Shown here piece by piece: positions 1 to 7,728 of a DNA stretch of 44,487 nucleotides. Numbering within the stretch: position 1 is the first letter of the stretch; each line of letters begins with the position of its first letter. Source of the stretch: Deltaproteobacteria bacterium. Its GTDB lineage: Bacteria > Myxococcota_A > Polyangia > JAAYKL01. The position numbers and the translations under genes are program-made. The notes beneath the pieces were generated by a model. The model was not told the DNA's origin. It did not search any database and was given only the letters and a program-made list of their open reading frames with translations. Location of the stretch: assembly GCA_016937015.1 (NCBI GenBank), contig JAFGWT010000483.1, positions 1 to 44,487 on the forward strand, given 5' to 3'.

Positions 1-1
1 A

Positions 2-520
2 CGGATTCGGGTGGCGCTGGAGCGAATCAAAAACATGACGTCTGATATTATTGCGTTTACCCGGGGCGACAAGGGGCTGCTCATCACGTCATGCAACCTG
101 ACGGATTTTCTGGAAACGTTTGTGCAGGAAGCAGGCAACACCCTCAAGTCGCACAATGTCGAGTTTAAGGTGCAGCAGCGCACATCGGGCACAGTGAAAC
201 TCGACGAGGAAAAAATGCTGCGCGCGTTTCACAATATCGTCAACAATGCCGCCGATGCCATGCCTGCCGGTGGGCTGCTGACGTTTGAGTGCGACCGGGT
301 GGATGACCGCATTATTTTCAGTTTTACCGACACGGGCAGCGGCATCCCCGAAAAAATACAGGGCACCGTGTTCAACTCGTTTGTGACCCACGGAAAATCA
401 TCGGGTACAGGCCTCGGTCTGGCGGTGGCCAGAGAAATTGTAAACGGCCACGGCGGCGACATCAGTTTCACCACGTCCCCAGGCGTGGGCACCACGTTTA
501 TCATCAGTATTCCCGGGTGA
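2..520 (+). CDS. Sensor histidine kinase, C-terminal part (gene runs off the left edge)
   Basis: Only the last 172 codons are in the window; the frame is open to base 2, so the true start lies upstream. The visible part is a HATPase_c catalytic domain, which binds ATP and phosphorylates the kinase's own histidine before transfer to a response regulator. The N box reads HNIVNNAADAM, the G1 box DTGSGIPEK, and the G2 box GTGLGLAVAREIV near the end. The segment before the N box has the helical character of the end of a HisKA region; the H box and any sensor domain are outside the window. A GTG at base 11 could be called as a start, but that would leave a kinase without a phospho-acceptor domain. 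No response regulator follows on this strand; the next stretch is a decayed gene. Confidence 0.9.
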   Translation, partial: RIRVALERIKNMTSDIIAFTRGDKGLLITSCNLTDFLETFVQEAGNTLKSHNVEFKVQQRTSGTVKLDEEKMLRAFHNIVNNAADAMPAGGLLTFECDRVDDRIIFSFTDTGSGIPEKIQGTVFNSFVTHGKSSGTGLGLAVAREIVNGHGGDISFTTSPGVGTTFIISIPG

Positions 521-731
521 ATTGTTCAGGTCAGGATGGGTAGGGGCACTTCCCCGAGATAGACAGCCAGCGTCTGCCCCTTTATCAAGAAAGAGGCCGG
601 GGGATTTCCACACAACCATTTGACTGCCCGGTTTCACGAAACGCACATCCCTGACTGCTGCACGAATTCCCCAATGGTTTGGCATGCCACCCCTCCAACA
701 GTTCCCAAAGATGGCAGATAAAAGATCCCGA

Positions 732-1372
732 TTATTTTCGGATGCCACTGTCCGCCTTATCCTCAAACAAAGTGCGAACAGGGCGGAAACCGGAGCTATA
801 TAAACGCGTAATCGGTTCCGAACCAGACTGCCAGGTTGGGCTGACAAAGCATCCGGTTTTGTCGAAAGAACCGCCTCGCATATCTTTACTAAGACCCGTT
901 TGTGGTCCCAAAGGGTCAACCAATGCTTTTTCGGTTGATGTATTCAATCCGTTCAATGACTGGCCGTCAGACCAAAAATCAGTCCATTCATACATATGTC
1001 GTAGAGTCCCCATGGATTAGGTTGTTTCTGCCGAACGAAATGAAGCTCATCTTCAGAGTTATTGCATTGCCACGCATTGTCTTTCCGGGCAGGTTCCTCT
1101 TCACATGAACCCAGCGGCAAGTAGTGTACATCGCCATTGTCGGTGTGCTCAGACGTGCCGGCTTTGGTGGCGTATTCCCATTTCGCAGCAGCGGGCAATC
1201 GATATCCAGGACATTCTTAGAAATTGGCATATTTGTGGATATTACCCAGGTAGGTCACGTAAGTGTCATGATTGAAACATGCTTCATCCGGCCACTTTTC
1301 GTCCGGACCACATCCAGTACCAACAGGGTTTTTACAGGATGACACGTCATAACAAGTTTCCAGTCGGAAACC
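732..1372 (-). pseudogene. Formylglycine-generating-enzyme (FGE-sulfatase) family pseudogene
   Basis: Three minus-strand frames join to spell one FGE/SUMF1-like domain. From 1372 down to about 1218 the frame gives GFRLETCYDVSSC and GTGCG, the Cys-containing insert seen in myxobacterial-type members. A shift then gives CPGYRLPAAAKWEYATKAGT (family pattern GYRLPTEAEWEYAARAGT) and NPWGLYDIC. Near 995 a second shift, with loss of the GN of the usual GNV motif, leads to YEWTDFW, DPLGP, RGGSF and GFRPVRTLFE, with a stop at 732. With at least two frameshifts no intact enzyme can be made. Family members either make formylglycine or are secreted lipoproteins of unknown role; the latter fits this lineage. 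The 5' end is uncertain: upstream of 1372 the frame stays open to 1720 without recognisable similarity, and bases 1436-1701 hold nothing I recognise. Sequencing error is an alternative to decay, but substitutions at conserved positions favour decay. Confidence 0.75.
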
Positions 1373-1384
1373 CTTATCGCAGCG

Positions 1385-1435
1385 GGCCCAGAGAAGGAGC
1401 AGGAAAAAAGATACCCCAGAATCCGTGTTCGTGAG
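1385..1435. repeat. 51-bp dispersed repeat, copy A (partner at 32024)
   Basis: This stretch matches 32024-32074 at 46 of 51 positions in the same orientation, including an uninterrupted 17-base core. Both copies lie close to FGE-family remnants: here just upstream, on the minus strand, of the pseudogene at 732-1372; there downstream of the FGE tail near 32331. It may be a conserved 5' flank or signal-peptide region of a multicopy FGE family. Seen directly by comparing the two stretches. Confidence 0.7.
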
Positions 1436-1701
1436 TGAGCGAAGCGAATGTCTCGAGGGCACGATCGCGGGACCTGACTGTTCCAGGGTAAGATTCTCCG
1501 GATTTTGCCTGCTTACGCTTAATCCTTCCGGACGCCATTCATTTTGTGGGGTATGCATATAATTGAACCTTTTATCAACCGCCCCAGTGGCCGTTTTCGC
1601 TACAGCGAAATTACCTCTTAAAAGTTCAAAGTGGATAAAAAAAATGTCAGCATTATTATGGGGGCTGTAACACACTGTGATGCAAAGACATGGAAAGAAC
1701 A

Positions 1702-2259
1702 ATGCTGATTCGCAGAACAACGATTGAGGATGTCGCTGCCATCCAGCGGATGTATCGCGAGGTTGCGAAAGTGCCTGGTGGTTTGGCCCGTCTCGATGAT
1801 GAAATTACAGACGAATATGTAAACAGTTTTGTGGCAAAATCACTTTCGGCAGGGGTGAGCCTTGTTGCGGTGAACAGGGCGCAGTGCAGTGTAAAAAATA
1901 ATGACGGAGATGTGATAGGGGAATTGCACGCATATTCATCCGGGTTATTTTGTTTTTCGCACGTTTTGACGGATTTGACAGTTGCGGTTTCTCCGCATTT
2001 TCGAAATCAGGGAATTGCGCGAAAATTGTTTAAGACATTTTTTGAGCTCGTTCAAAACGAGTTTCCAACCATACGTCGTGTTGAACTTATTTCCAGGGAG
2101 TCGAACACGATGGCCATTCAGTTTTATGAATCATTGGGATTTGTAAAAGAAGGGCGTCTTGAGAATCGCATTAAAAATGTCGATGGGTCACTGGAAGCAG
2201 ACATCCCAATGAGCTGGACAAAATCCACCCCTCATGGCGGGTCAGGAATTGGCGCCTGA
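1702..2259 (+). CDS. GNAT-family N-acetyltransferase
   Basis: A 185-residue protein with the GNAT fold; it would move an acetyl group from acetyl-CoA to an amine (substrate unknown). The N-terminus MLIRRTTIEDVAAIQRMYRE is a typical GNAT beta1-alpha1. Motif A, which binds the CoA pyrophosphate, is VSPHFRNQGIARKLFKTF (pattern V.p..rgqGiG..L), with Ala replacing the second Gly. Motif B follows as AIQFYESLGFVKEGR. I chose the ATG at 1702 because GGAAAG (1692-1697) lies just ahead and because the product then begins at the conserved IRR.T..D pattern; an in-frame ATG at 1690 adds four residues. The gene stands alone between the FGE pseudogene and an oppositely oriented gene. Its local sequence is somewhat AT-richer than the neighbours. 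Confidence 0.85.
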   Translation: MLIRRTTIEDVAAIQRMYREVAKVPGGLARLDDEITDEYVNSFVAKSLSAGVSLVAVNRAQCSVKNNDGDVIGELHAYSSGLFCFSHVLTDLTVAVSPHFRNQGIARKLFKTFFELVQNEFPTIRRVELISRESNTMAIQFYESLGFVKEGRLENRIKNVDGSLEADIPMSWTKSTPHGGSGIGA

Positions 2260-2725
2260 TATCTCATCTGGAAATTCCGCGCCGCGCGTATCCTGATTGA
2301 GTTCAAAAAGCGCCCCCGTCTGTCGTCCGGGTGATTTGCGTTCTTCAATATCCTTTGATGAGTACAGTCCCGACGTCACCCCCTCTGCCAGTGAACAGGA
2401 TTTCTGCCCTCCCCCCGCTGTCATCTGCGTCTTGCTGCGAACAGATGGATGTGCCAGTCGCCGAAGAACGGGATGAAACCACAAACGAAAGCAACAACCT
2501 GATGCTTGAACTGCGCAATATGGCATTGAAAGCAAATAGCATTGCCTGCGCATGGCCCGCGCATTACCCGCGCATTACTCGCGCATTGCCAGCTCGCTCC
2601 GGTTTGACATCCACGCGACCGCCAGTTTTATATCCATTCCGCAAAATCGCCTGTCAATTATGCGAACCGAAAAAAAAATCTGAATACCTGAAAAAAAAAA
2701 GACATTCAGTCGATGGGGCGGTGAA
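2260..2725. other. Intergenic stretch between convergent genes; no convincing gene
   Basis: This 466-base stretch has open frames on both strands (up to 172 codons on plus, 103 on minus), but none resembles a protein family I recognise, and the plus-strand one runs antisense into the outer-membrane gene. It contains an 11-bp tandem repeat (2545-2588) and two A-runs near 2668-2700. Decayed coding sequence is possible. Confidence 0.5.
2545..2588. repeat. 11-bp tandem repeat, four copies
   Basis: Four head-to-tail 11-mers: CCTGCGCATGG, CCCGCGCATTA, CCCGCGCATTA and CTCGCGCATTG. The two middle copies are identical. An 11-bp unit keeps successive copies on nearly the same face of the helix, so a protein-binding array is conceivable, but no gene starts next to it; slippage-generated repetition is the simpler reading. 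Confidence 0.75.
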
Positions 2726-3475
2726 TTATTTTCCGGCGGTGAAGACGTATCCGACGCCCAGCATGATTCGGCCGTCTGCGCTGTGGCCCGCCTGGGTGTC
2801 GATGTTGACGGCATCGCCGACCTCGGCAATCGTCACGCGATCCTCGTAGGCTTTGGGCAGTGATAAAACATGGGCGAACCGCAAATCAACGGTGATTTCG
2901 AGAGGACCGGCCGCGATGGCCATTCCCAGCTCCCACGCCAGCGCCACGTCATTTCGTTTTGTCGCTGAAAACAACGACCGGGTTGAGTCCAGCTGTGCAG
3001 ATGAGAGATCAGGAGACGCCACATCGCTGTCTGCGTTCAGTCCCACCCGAAATTCCGGTCCAACGGCAGCGGACAGCCGGACTCTGCCATGAGTGGCGGC
3101 GCCTGTTACCAGCACCGGTATTCGAAGGTTCGTGTATTTGAGAATGAAATCCACATCCCATACATTGTTGTATGTGATGGTGCACCAGGTTTTATTGGCG
3201 TCAAAAATCAAATCCACTTCCAACCCCAGATGCTGCTTTAGAATGCGCAGCTCTCCAAAAATACCGCCCCCGCCCCCAATACCGCCTGCGCCATCATCAA
3301 ACGGGGCAACAATGCCCACCTGTTCCAGCGAATTTTCAGGCTGACTCAAAAAATTGCCACCAATGGCGCCCTTTCCCCCGGCAGTGACCCACACTTTGGG
3401 TGTCTGGGCCAGCAGATTGCCGGCGCAAATCATCAGAATACCAAACAGCAATACGCTGAATTGTGTTTTTTTCAT
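2726..3475 (-). CDS. Probable outer-membrane beta-barrel protein
   Basis: A 249-residue exported protein. The start at 3475 (MKKTQFSVLLFGIL) follows AGAGGTG at a good distance and begins a clean signal peptide with likely cleavage after NLLA; codons 3484 and 3481 are possible alternative starts. The mature part alternates polar and hydrophobic residues in short strands separated by turns (IFGELRILKQHLGLEVDLIF, VRLSAAVGPEFRVGLN, ALAWELGMAIAAGPLEITVD) and ends in GRIMLGVGYVFTAGK, consistent with a small eight-to-ten-strand barrel of the OmpA/PorT-like type. A Gly-rich loop (GAGGIGGGGGIFGE) sits around residues 65-80. The function is not evident; such proteins often turn up simply as outer-membrane beta-barrel protein. 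It is separated by 118 bases from the next gene upstream on the same strand. Confidence 0.75.
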   Translation of the reverse strand: MKKTQFSVLLFGILMICAGNLLAQTPKVWVTAGGKGAIGGNFLSQPENSLEQVGIVAPFDDGAGGIGGGGGIFGELRILKQHLGLEVDLIFDANKTWCTITYNNVWDVDFILKYTNLRIPVLVTGAATHGRVRLSAAVGPEFRVGLNADSDVASPDLSSAQLDSTRSLFSATKRNDVALAWELGMAIAAGPLEITVDLRFAHVLSLPKAYEDRVTIAEVGDAVNIDTQAGHSADGRIMLGVGYVFTAGK

Positions 3476-3593
3476 GAACATCACCTCTTGCCTTTCAATC
3501 GCTTCAACACGGATGGCGAGAATATATCAAATCATGAAACGAATGTCATATTTTGAATTGAATTGGAAAACGGACAGGGAGGGGCGGCGCCAA

Positions 3594-4271
3594 CTACTTC
3601 GCTGCGTCTTCGGCGGGGGCGCACTCATTCAGGATAGCGGAGACTTCCTCGTCCTTTTCAAAATCCGGAATGTATTTGTCGATGGGGAAGAACATTTTTT
3701 CGGCTTCCTTGGCGGACTTATCCACCAGCTCATATTTGCGTGCATCGCACAGTGCCACCAGTTTTTTGGAGATGCATTCACCAATCTGTTTGGCCTTGGG
3801 ACCTGCGACACCCTGCGCGGTGTACGCTTCCTCATACACGCCCACAAAAATCTTCTCCATCACCTTCCAGCTATTGGGCATATTGGTTTTGGTGCACTCA
3901 ATGGTGAAGCCTTCCTGATGCTCGGGGAATTTGACCTTCTCCATGCATTTTTCCTGATTGGCCAGGTGTTCCGCTTCGGTGGTGGTGGCTGTGTTGTACA
4001 GGTAGGAACAGTCCGTTCCGTTTAAGAACTCAACAGACTTGTCCACAATACAGTCAGTAATGGCATCCTTTTCCGCCTGTGACAGCACAAACACTTCATA
4101 GTCGCTGTTGATGACCTGCGAAATTTCAGCCTTAAAATCGCCCTTGGCATCATCCCATCCGGCGCCGGTAGCGTTCTTTACAGCCACCTCAGCAGAGGGT
4201 GCAAGGAATTTAAAAGCCAGAATGGCCACAACGGCGACTGCGGTGCCAACACCGCCAAGTATTTTTTTCAT
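3594..4271 (-). CDS. Uncharacterised Cys-containing membrane-anchored or exported protein
   Basis: 225 residues; I do not recognise a family. The N-terminus MKKILGGVGTAVAVVAILAF is either a signal peptide or a signal anchor, so the bulk is expected outside the cytoplasm. The remainder is Lys/Glu-rich and helical, with seven cysteines beyond residue 70 (ITDCIVDKSVEF, GTDCSYLY, QEKCMEKV, TIECTKT, IGECISKKLVALCDARK, LNECAPAED). Two segments resemble each other (DCIVDKSVEFLN..C and ECISKKLVALC), which suggests an internal duplication held by disulphides. The start at 4271 is preceded by GGAGG with about 5 nt spacing. It is transcribed away from the Ser/Thr kinase gene, with which it shares a 265-base promoter region. 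Confidence 0.8.
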   Translation of the reverse strand: MKKILGGVGTAVAVVAILAFKFLAPSAEVAVKNATGAGWDDAKGDFKAEISQVINSDYEVFVLSQAEKDAITDCIVDKSVEFLNGTDCSYLYNTATTTEAEHLANQEKCMEKVKFPEHQEGFTIECTKTNMPNSWKVMEKIFVGVYEEAYTAQGVAGPKAKQIGECISKKLVALCDARKYELVDKSAKEAEKMFFPIDKYIPDFEKDEEVSAILNECAPAEDAAK

Positions 4272-4352
4272 GGTTACCTCCAGTTGTTGTTTGAGTAGGG
4301 AATCGTAGCAGCATTCCAGAGGCGGCGCCAGCTGTCTTAAATATATTTTCCA

Positions 4353-4375
4353 AAAATACAGCTTAAGTGTATTTT
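4353..4375. promoter_or_regulatory. Inverted repeat in the divergent promoter region
   Basis: AAAATACA and TGTATTTT form perfect 8-bp arms around GCTTAAG. It lies 82 bases upstream of the minus-strand gene starting at 4271 and about 160 bases upstream of the kinase gene. The arms are AT-rich, so an operator for a dimeric regulator is more likely than a terminator; the regulator is unknown. Confidence 0.4.
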
Positions 4376-4453
4376 CAGAAATTTTTCAGATCACTGAATG
4401 TAAAATCAGCCCTGTTTGTTCGTGTCGTTAAACACAAATATCATTGAGTTCAT

Positions 4454-4481
4454 TTGCATCCTGATGACAATGTCATATATG
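4454..4481 (+). promoter_or_regulatory. Candidate promoter with embedded palindrome ahead of the Ser/Thr kinase
   Basis: TTGCAT (4454-4459) and TATATG (4476-4481), 16 nt apart, resemble sigma70 -35 and -10 boxes. Between them lies the perfect palindrome ATGACA-A-TGTCAT (4464-4476), placed where a bound protein would block RNA polymerase. The start codon is about 55 bases downstream. Motif-based only. Confidence 0.35.
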
Positions 4482-4536
4482 ATTGGTAAACTTAAAACCG
4501 GCTGTTTGGTCTGTTCTTTCCACAATGGAATGATTT

Positions 4537-6090
4537 GTGAACAACGCGAAATTATTTAAACTTGAGCCAGGGACGATCCTGGACAAAAAATACCGAATTG
4601 ATGACGTCATTGGCAGCGGCGGGATGGGCTATGTCTACAGCGCCACCAACGTTGTTTTAAAACGTGAAGTGGCGGTTAAGACGCTGCAGGTTTACAGAAA
4701 CGGCGATGACACCGCCGTCCAGCGATTTCATCAGGAAGCGCAGATTGCGGCATCCATCGGTCACGACAATATCTGCGAGGTAATCGACTTTGGCACCCAT
4801 CACCCCACAGATGGCGAATTCGACGTGTATTACCTCATCATGCCGCTGCTCACCGGGCAGTCGCTTGGTCAGTGGTTTGATTCATGGGTCAGGCCCAGCC
4901 CTGCTCTGTTTGTGGACATTATTTCCCAGACCCTACTGGGTCTGCATGCGGCCCATCAGAAAAAAATCGTTCACCGGGATTTAAAACCGGACAATATTTT
5001 TATTACGCATATCGGCGACCGGGACAACTTCGTCAAGATTCTGGACTTTGGTATCTCCAAATATCTTGAATCCGAAGCGGCGCTCAGCCTGACCCAGACG
5101 GGCATTGCCATGGGCACGCCCCTGTACATGTGTCCGGAACAGGCCAAGGGGCTCAAATACATCGATCACACGGCTGACATTTACTCCGTTGGCGTGGTGC
5201 TGTACGAGGGGTTTGTGGGACAGCTGCCCTACACCGGCGACAACTTCAACGATGTTCTCTTAAAAATCGCCACCAAGCCCTTTGTCGAACCCAGGCGGTT
5301 GAACCCCAATGTACCGCGCGAAATCGAAGGGGTCATTCTCAAAGCCATGTCGAGGCTGCCCAAGGATCGTTATCTCACGGCGCTGCAAATGCGTCGGGCG
5401 CTGCTGCGGGGGGCCGCCATGGCCAATATCGATGAACGCAAGTCGTTTGTGTACCCCACCAGCACCAATCCGCCCCCGGCCAGTCATACCCAGGTGCAGA
5501 TTCACAGCGCGATGGTCCAGGATGAAACCACCAACCGAAGATTGATCGAAACCCGACTCAAAGCCATGCAGCAGGGGGGCAACACCACCTCCGCCACCGG
5601 GTCTTCCGCCCTCTCGCCGGGCAGCCTGAAACTGCTGGTGGGCATTATTGTGGCCTCCCTGCTCATCGCCAGCCTGGGTGTGGCCTACATATTAAAGAAT
5701 CGGAGATCCGAAACAACTGAAAGCGCCAACATTGTCCCGGTGGTACCGGCGGCGACGGCTTCCAGCCCCCTTAAACCCATGCCCGGGGCCACTGCGCCAG
5801 CCGGTCGGGACACAATCGAAGCCGCGACGCTGCCATCTGTGGCGATGCCGGCGGACGTCAGCTTTAATCCCCCAAAGGGAACGACCGGTCACAGTGAACA
5901 GACCGGGCCATCAAGGTCCAAATCGGGCCAGGGCAAAAAGCGCCCAATCGACAAAGAGCTGGAAAAACAGCAACAGGCCGTGCAGGACAGCACATCCGCC
6001 TCCCCCTCTCCCACGCCGCTTTTCAGACCCGACAAAAAAGGCAGCAGAGACCGTTTCATTGAACGGGATGCCGATCAGATTTTCAACTGA
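4537..6090 (+). CDS. Membrane-anchored eukaryote-type Ser/Thr protein kinase
   Basis: 517 residues. Residues about 19-290 form a Hanks-type kinase: Gly-rich loop IGSGGMGYVY, ATP-anchoring Lys48 in EVAVKTL, catalytic loop HRDLKPDN (Asp148), DFG at 170-172, and an activation segment GTPLYMCPEQAKG in which the usual APE is CPE. All catalytic residues are present, so it should be active. Residues about 364-387 form one transmembrane helix, followed by a Pro/Ser/Thr/Lys-rich tail without a recognisable sensor such as PASTA. The kinase domain is therefore cytoplasmic and the roughly 130-residue tail outside. The start is a GTG at 4537, eight bases after GGA; the kinase fold begins 18 residues later, so no large N-terminal piece is missing. 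It converges with the ankyrin gene, with only 2 bases between the stops. The target is unknown. Confidence 0.93.
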   Translation: MNNAKLFKLEPGTILDKKYRIDDVIGSGGMGYVYSATNVVLKREVAVKTLQVYRNGDDTAVQRFHQEAQIAASIGHDNICEVIDFGTHHPTDGEFDVYYLIMPLLTGQSLGQWFDSWVRPSPALFVDIISQTLLGLHAAHQKKIVHRDLKPDNIFITHIGDRDNFVKILDFGISKYLESEAALSLTQTGIAMGTPLYMCPEQAKGLKYIDHTADIYSVGVVLYEGFVGQLPYTGDNFNDVLLKIATKPFVEPRRLNPNVPREIEGVILKAMSRLPKDRYLTALQMRRALLRGAAMANIDERKSFVYPTSTNPPPASHTQVQIHSAMVQDETTNRRLIETRLKAMQQGGNTTSATGSSALSPGSLKLLVGIIVASLLIASLGVAYILKNRRSETTESANIVPVVPAATASSPLKPMPGATAPAGRDTIEAATLPSVAMPADVSFNPPKGTTGHSEQTGPSRSKSGQGKKRPIDKELEKQQQAVQDSTSASPSPTPLFRPDKKGSRDRFIERDADQIFN

Positions 6091-6092
6091 CG

Positions 6093-7583
6093 TCACGGCT
6101 TCCTGTGCGGGGCAGACTGCTGTTCCAGTATCGACACCACCTCGTGTCGGTCGAAGGCTTTGGCCAGGTCCAGGGCCGACTGACCGAACTGGTTGGTCGC
6201 CGAGGCACTCTGTCCCCACTGCAGCAGCAGCCGCACAAAATCGATCATTCCCTTCTCACTGGCCGCCATCAGTAGCGTTGTACCGTCATCCCCCACCGTC
6301 GAAATCGACGCACCGGCCCCCAGCAGCTCTCCCACGATTTGCTCATTTCCGATACGGGTGGCGGTCAATAGCAGACTGTCTCCGTGTTTTCCCGAACCAA
6401 CGGGGGGTGCACCGTGCTGCAGCAGTTGCTGTACCATTTCCACATCCGACTGGCGCACCGCGATCTCGATAGGGGTAACGCCCGCGCTGTCCGCCACATC
6501 AGCCCTCGCTCCATACTGGAGAAGCAAAAGAGCGGCGTTGCGGGAAGAGGCTTCGAGCGCATCAAAAAGTGCCGTTCGCCCCTGGTTATCGACCTGATTG
6601 ACATCCAAACCATGCGCAATGAGCCGGTTGAGCAGGGTTGTGTCCGCCAACCGCGCTGCCGCCATCAGCAGATTGCGCCCATCTCTGGTCCGCGCATGGG
6701 GGGTGGCGCCCTGTGAGACCAAAAAATCAACGATGTCGGACCGCCCCCGCATTGCCGCCAGATAAAGAGCGGTTTCGCCGTTCTGATTCACTTCGTTTAC
6801 ATCACAGGGCCCATCAGTATGCCCCACCATCTGCGTCACCAGAGTCAGATTGTCACTCTGCACCGCCGCCAGAAAAAAGCTGGACCCGTCTTTGGGCAAC
6901 AGACTGGTCGGCGCTTTTTTGGCCTTCAGATATTTAATAAGGGACATGTTGCCACCCATGTAGGCGTGAAACATCAGCGAGCGGCCCAACTGGTCCACCT
7001 CTCCAACCTGCGCTGCCTCCAGCAATGCACGTGTGCCCCCAAAATGCCCATGGCCCGCAGCAAGATGCAGGGGAATCTGCCCCATCGCGTCTTTCTCCTT
7101 TCTGAGCTCCGGATACCTGGACAGCATTTTTATCACACTCACATTGCCCCCCATGGCCCCGTAATGCAGTGCATTACGCCCGGCGTTATCCCGTTGGGTC
7201 ACCGACGCGCCCGCTTTCAGCAGAATTCGCACAATCGCCTTGTTCCCGTCCCGGGCGGCAATCATCAGGCTGGATTGTCCCTGTTCGTCAACGAATCCAG
7301 GGCGAGCCCCCTCTTTTAAAAGTCCGCGGACCGTTTTGAGGTCTGCCAGAACCACCGCGGCATGCAGCCGCGCACTGTGGGGATCTGTCCTTTGGGTCTC
7401 CAGAGAAACCTGAAGGCCCAAATCCGCAGAACCCTGTGCGTCAGAGCGATCTTTTTTAGGTACGGCCCGGGATGGTGTGGGCATCAGTACCCCGCAAATC
7501 AGTATCGCCACAGTCCATCCAGTCCATATCCGATACCCCGTCGCACCAAGGGCGACCCGTTGAGGAGCCAGAGAAATTGTCAT
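6093..7583 (-). CDS. Exported ankyrin-repeat protein
   Basis: 496 residues. After an N-terminal segment with a hydrophobic core (WTVAILICGVLMPTPSRA), likely a signal peptide with a long n-region, the protein is almost entirely ankyrin repeats: I count 13 consecutive 32-36-residue units of the form D..G.T.L..A...G....V..LL..GA. Good examples are GQSSLMIAARDGNKAIVRIL, GETALYLAAMRGRSDIVDFL and GTTLLMAASEKGMIDFVRLL. Ankyrin stacks bind other proteins; a periplasmic location would be unusual but is known for bacterial members. The start at 7583 has AAGGAACGGA upstream and keeps the gene clear of the RNase H gene; the open frame reaches 7760, which would overlap that gene. No enzyme domain is attached. 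It is convergent with the Ser/Thr kinase, so co-transcription is excluded. Confidence 0.85.
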   Translation of the reverse strand: MTISLAPQRVALGATGYRIWTGWTVAILICGVLMPTPSRAVPKKDRSDAQGSADLGLQVSLETQRTDPHSARLHAAVVLADLKTVRGLLKEGARPGFVDEQGQSSLMIAARDGNKAIVRILLKAGASVTQRDNAGRNALHYGAMGGNVSVIKMLSRYPELRKEKDAMGQIPLHLAAGHGHFGGTRALLEAAQVGEVDQLGRSLMFHAYMGGNMSLIKYLKAKKAPTSLLPKDGSSFFLAAVQSDNLTLVTQMVGHTDGPCDVNEVNQNGETALYLAAMRGRSDIVDFLVSQGATPHARTRDGRNLLMAAARLADTTLLNRLIAHGLDVNQVDNQGRTALFDALEASSRNAALLLLQYGARADVADSAGVTPIEIAVRQSDVEMVQQLLQHGAPPVGSGKHGDSLLLTATRIGNEQIVGELLGAGASISTVGDDGTTLLMAASEKGMIDFVRLLLQWGQSASATNQFGQSALDLAKAFDRHEVVSILEQQSAPHRKP

Positions 7584-7728
7584 TGTCGATTCCGTTCCTT
7601 GCATTTCAAAGCGACCACCGTGTCGCAAAAAAAAATCAAAGCGCCACCTTTTTGAAATCGGTACAACAGCAGTTTTCTTAAACAGCGGTATTTTTAAATG
7701 TTGAACGAAACAGCGGCAGTGGGTGCAG

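Noticed and set aside
1217-1720. 167-codon minus-strand frame as an intact gene
   Set aside because: Only its last part resembles the FGE family; the similarity continues in other frames downstream, so it is one piece of a pseudogene.
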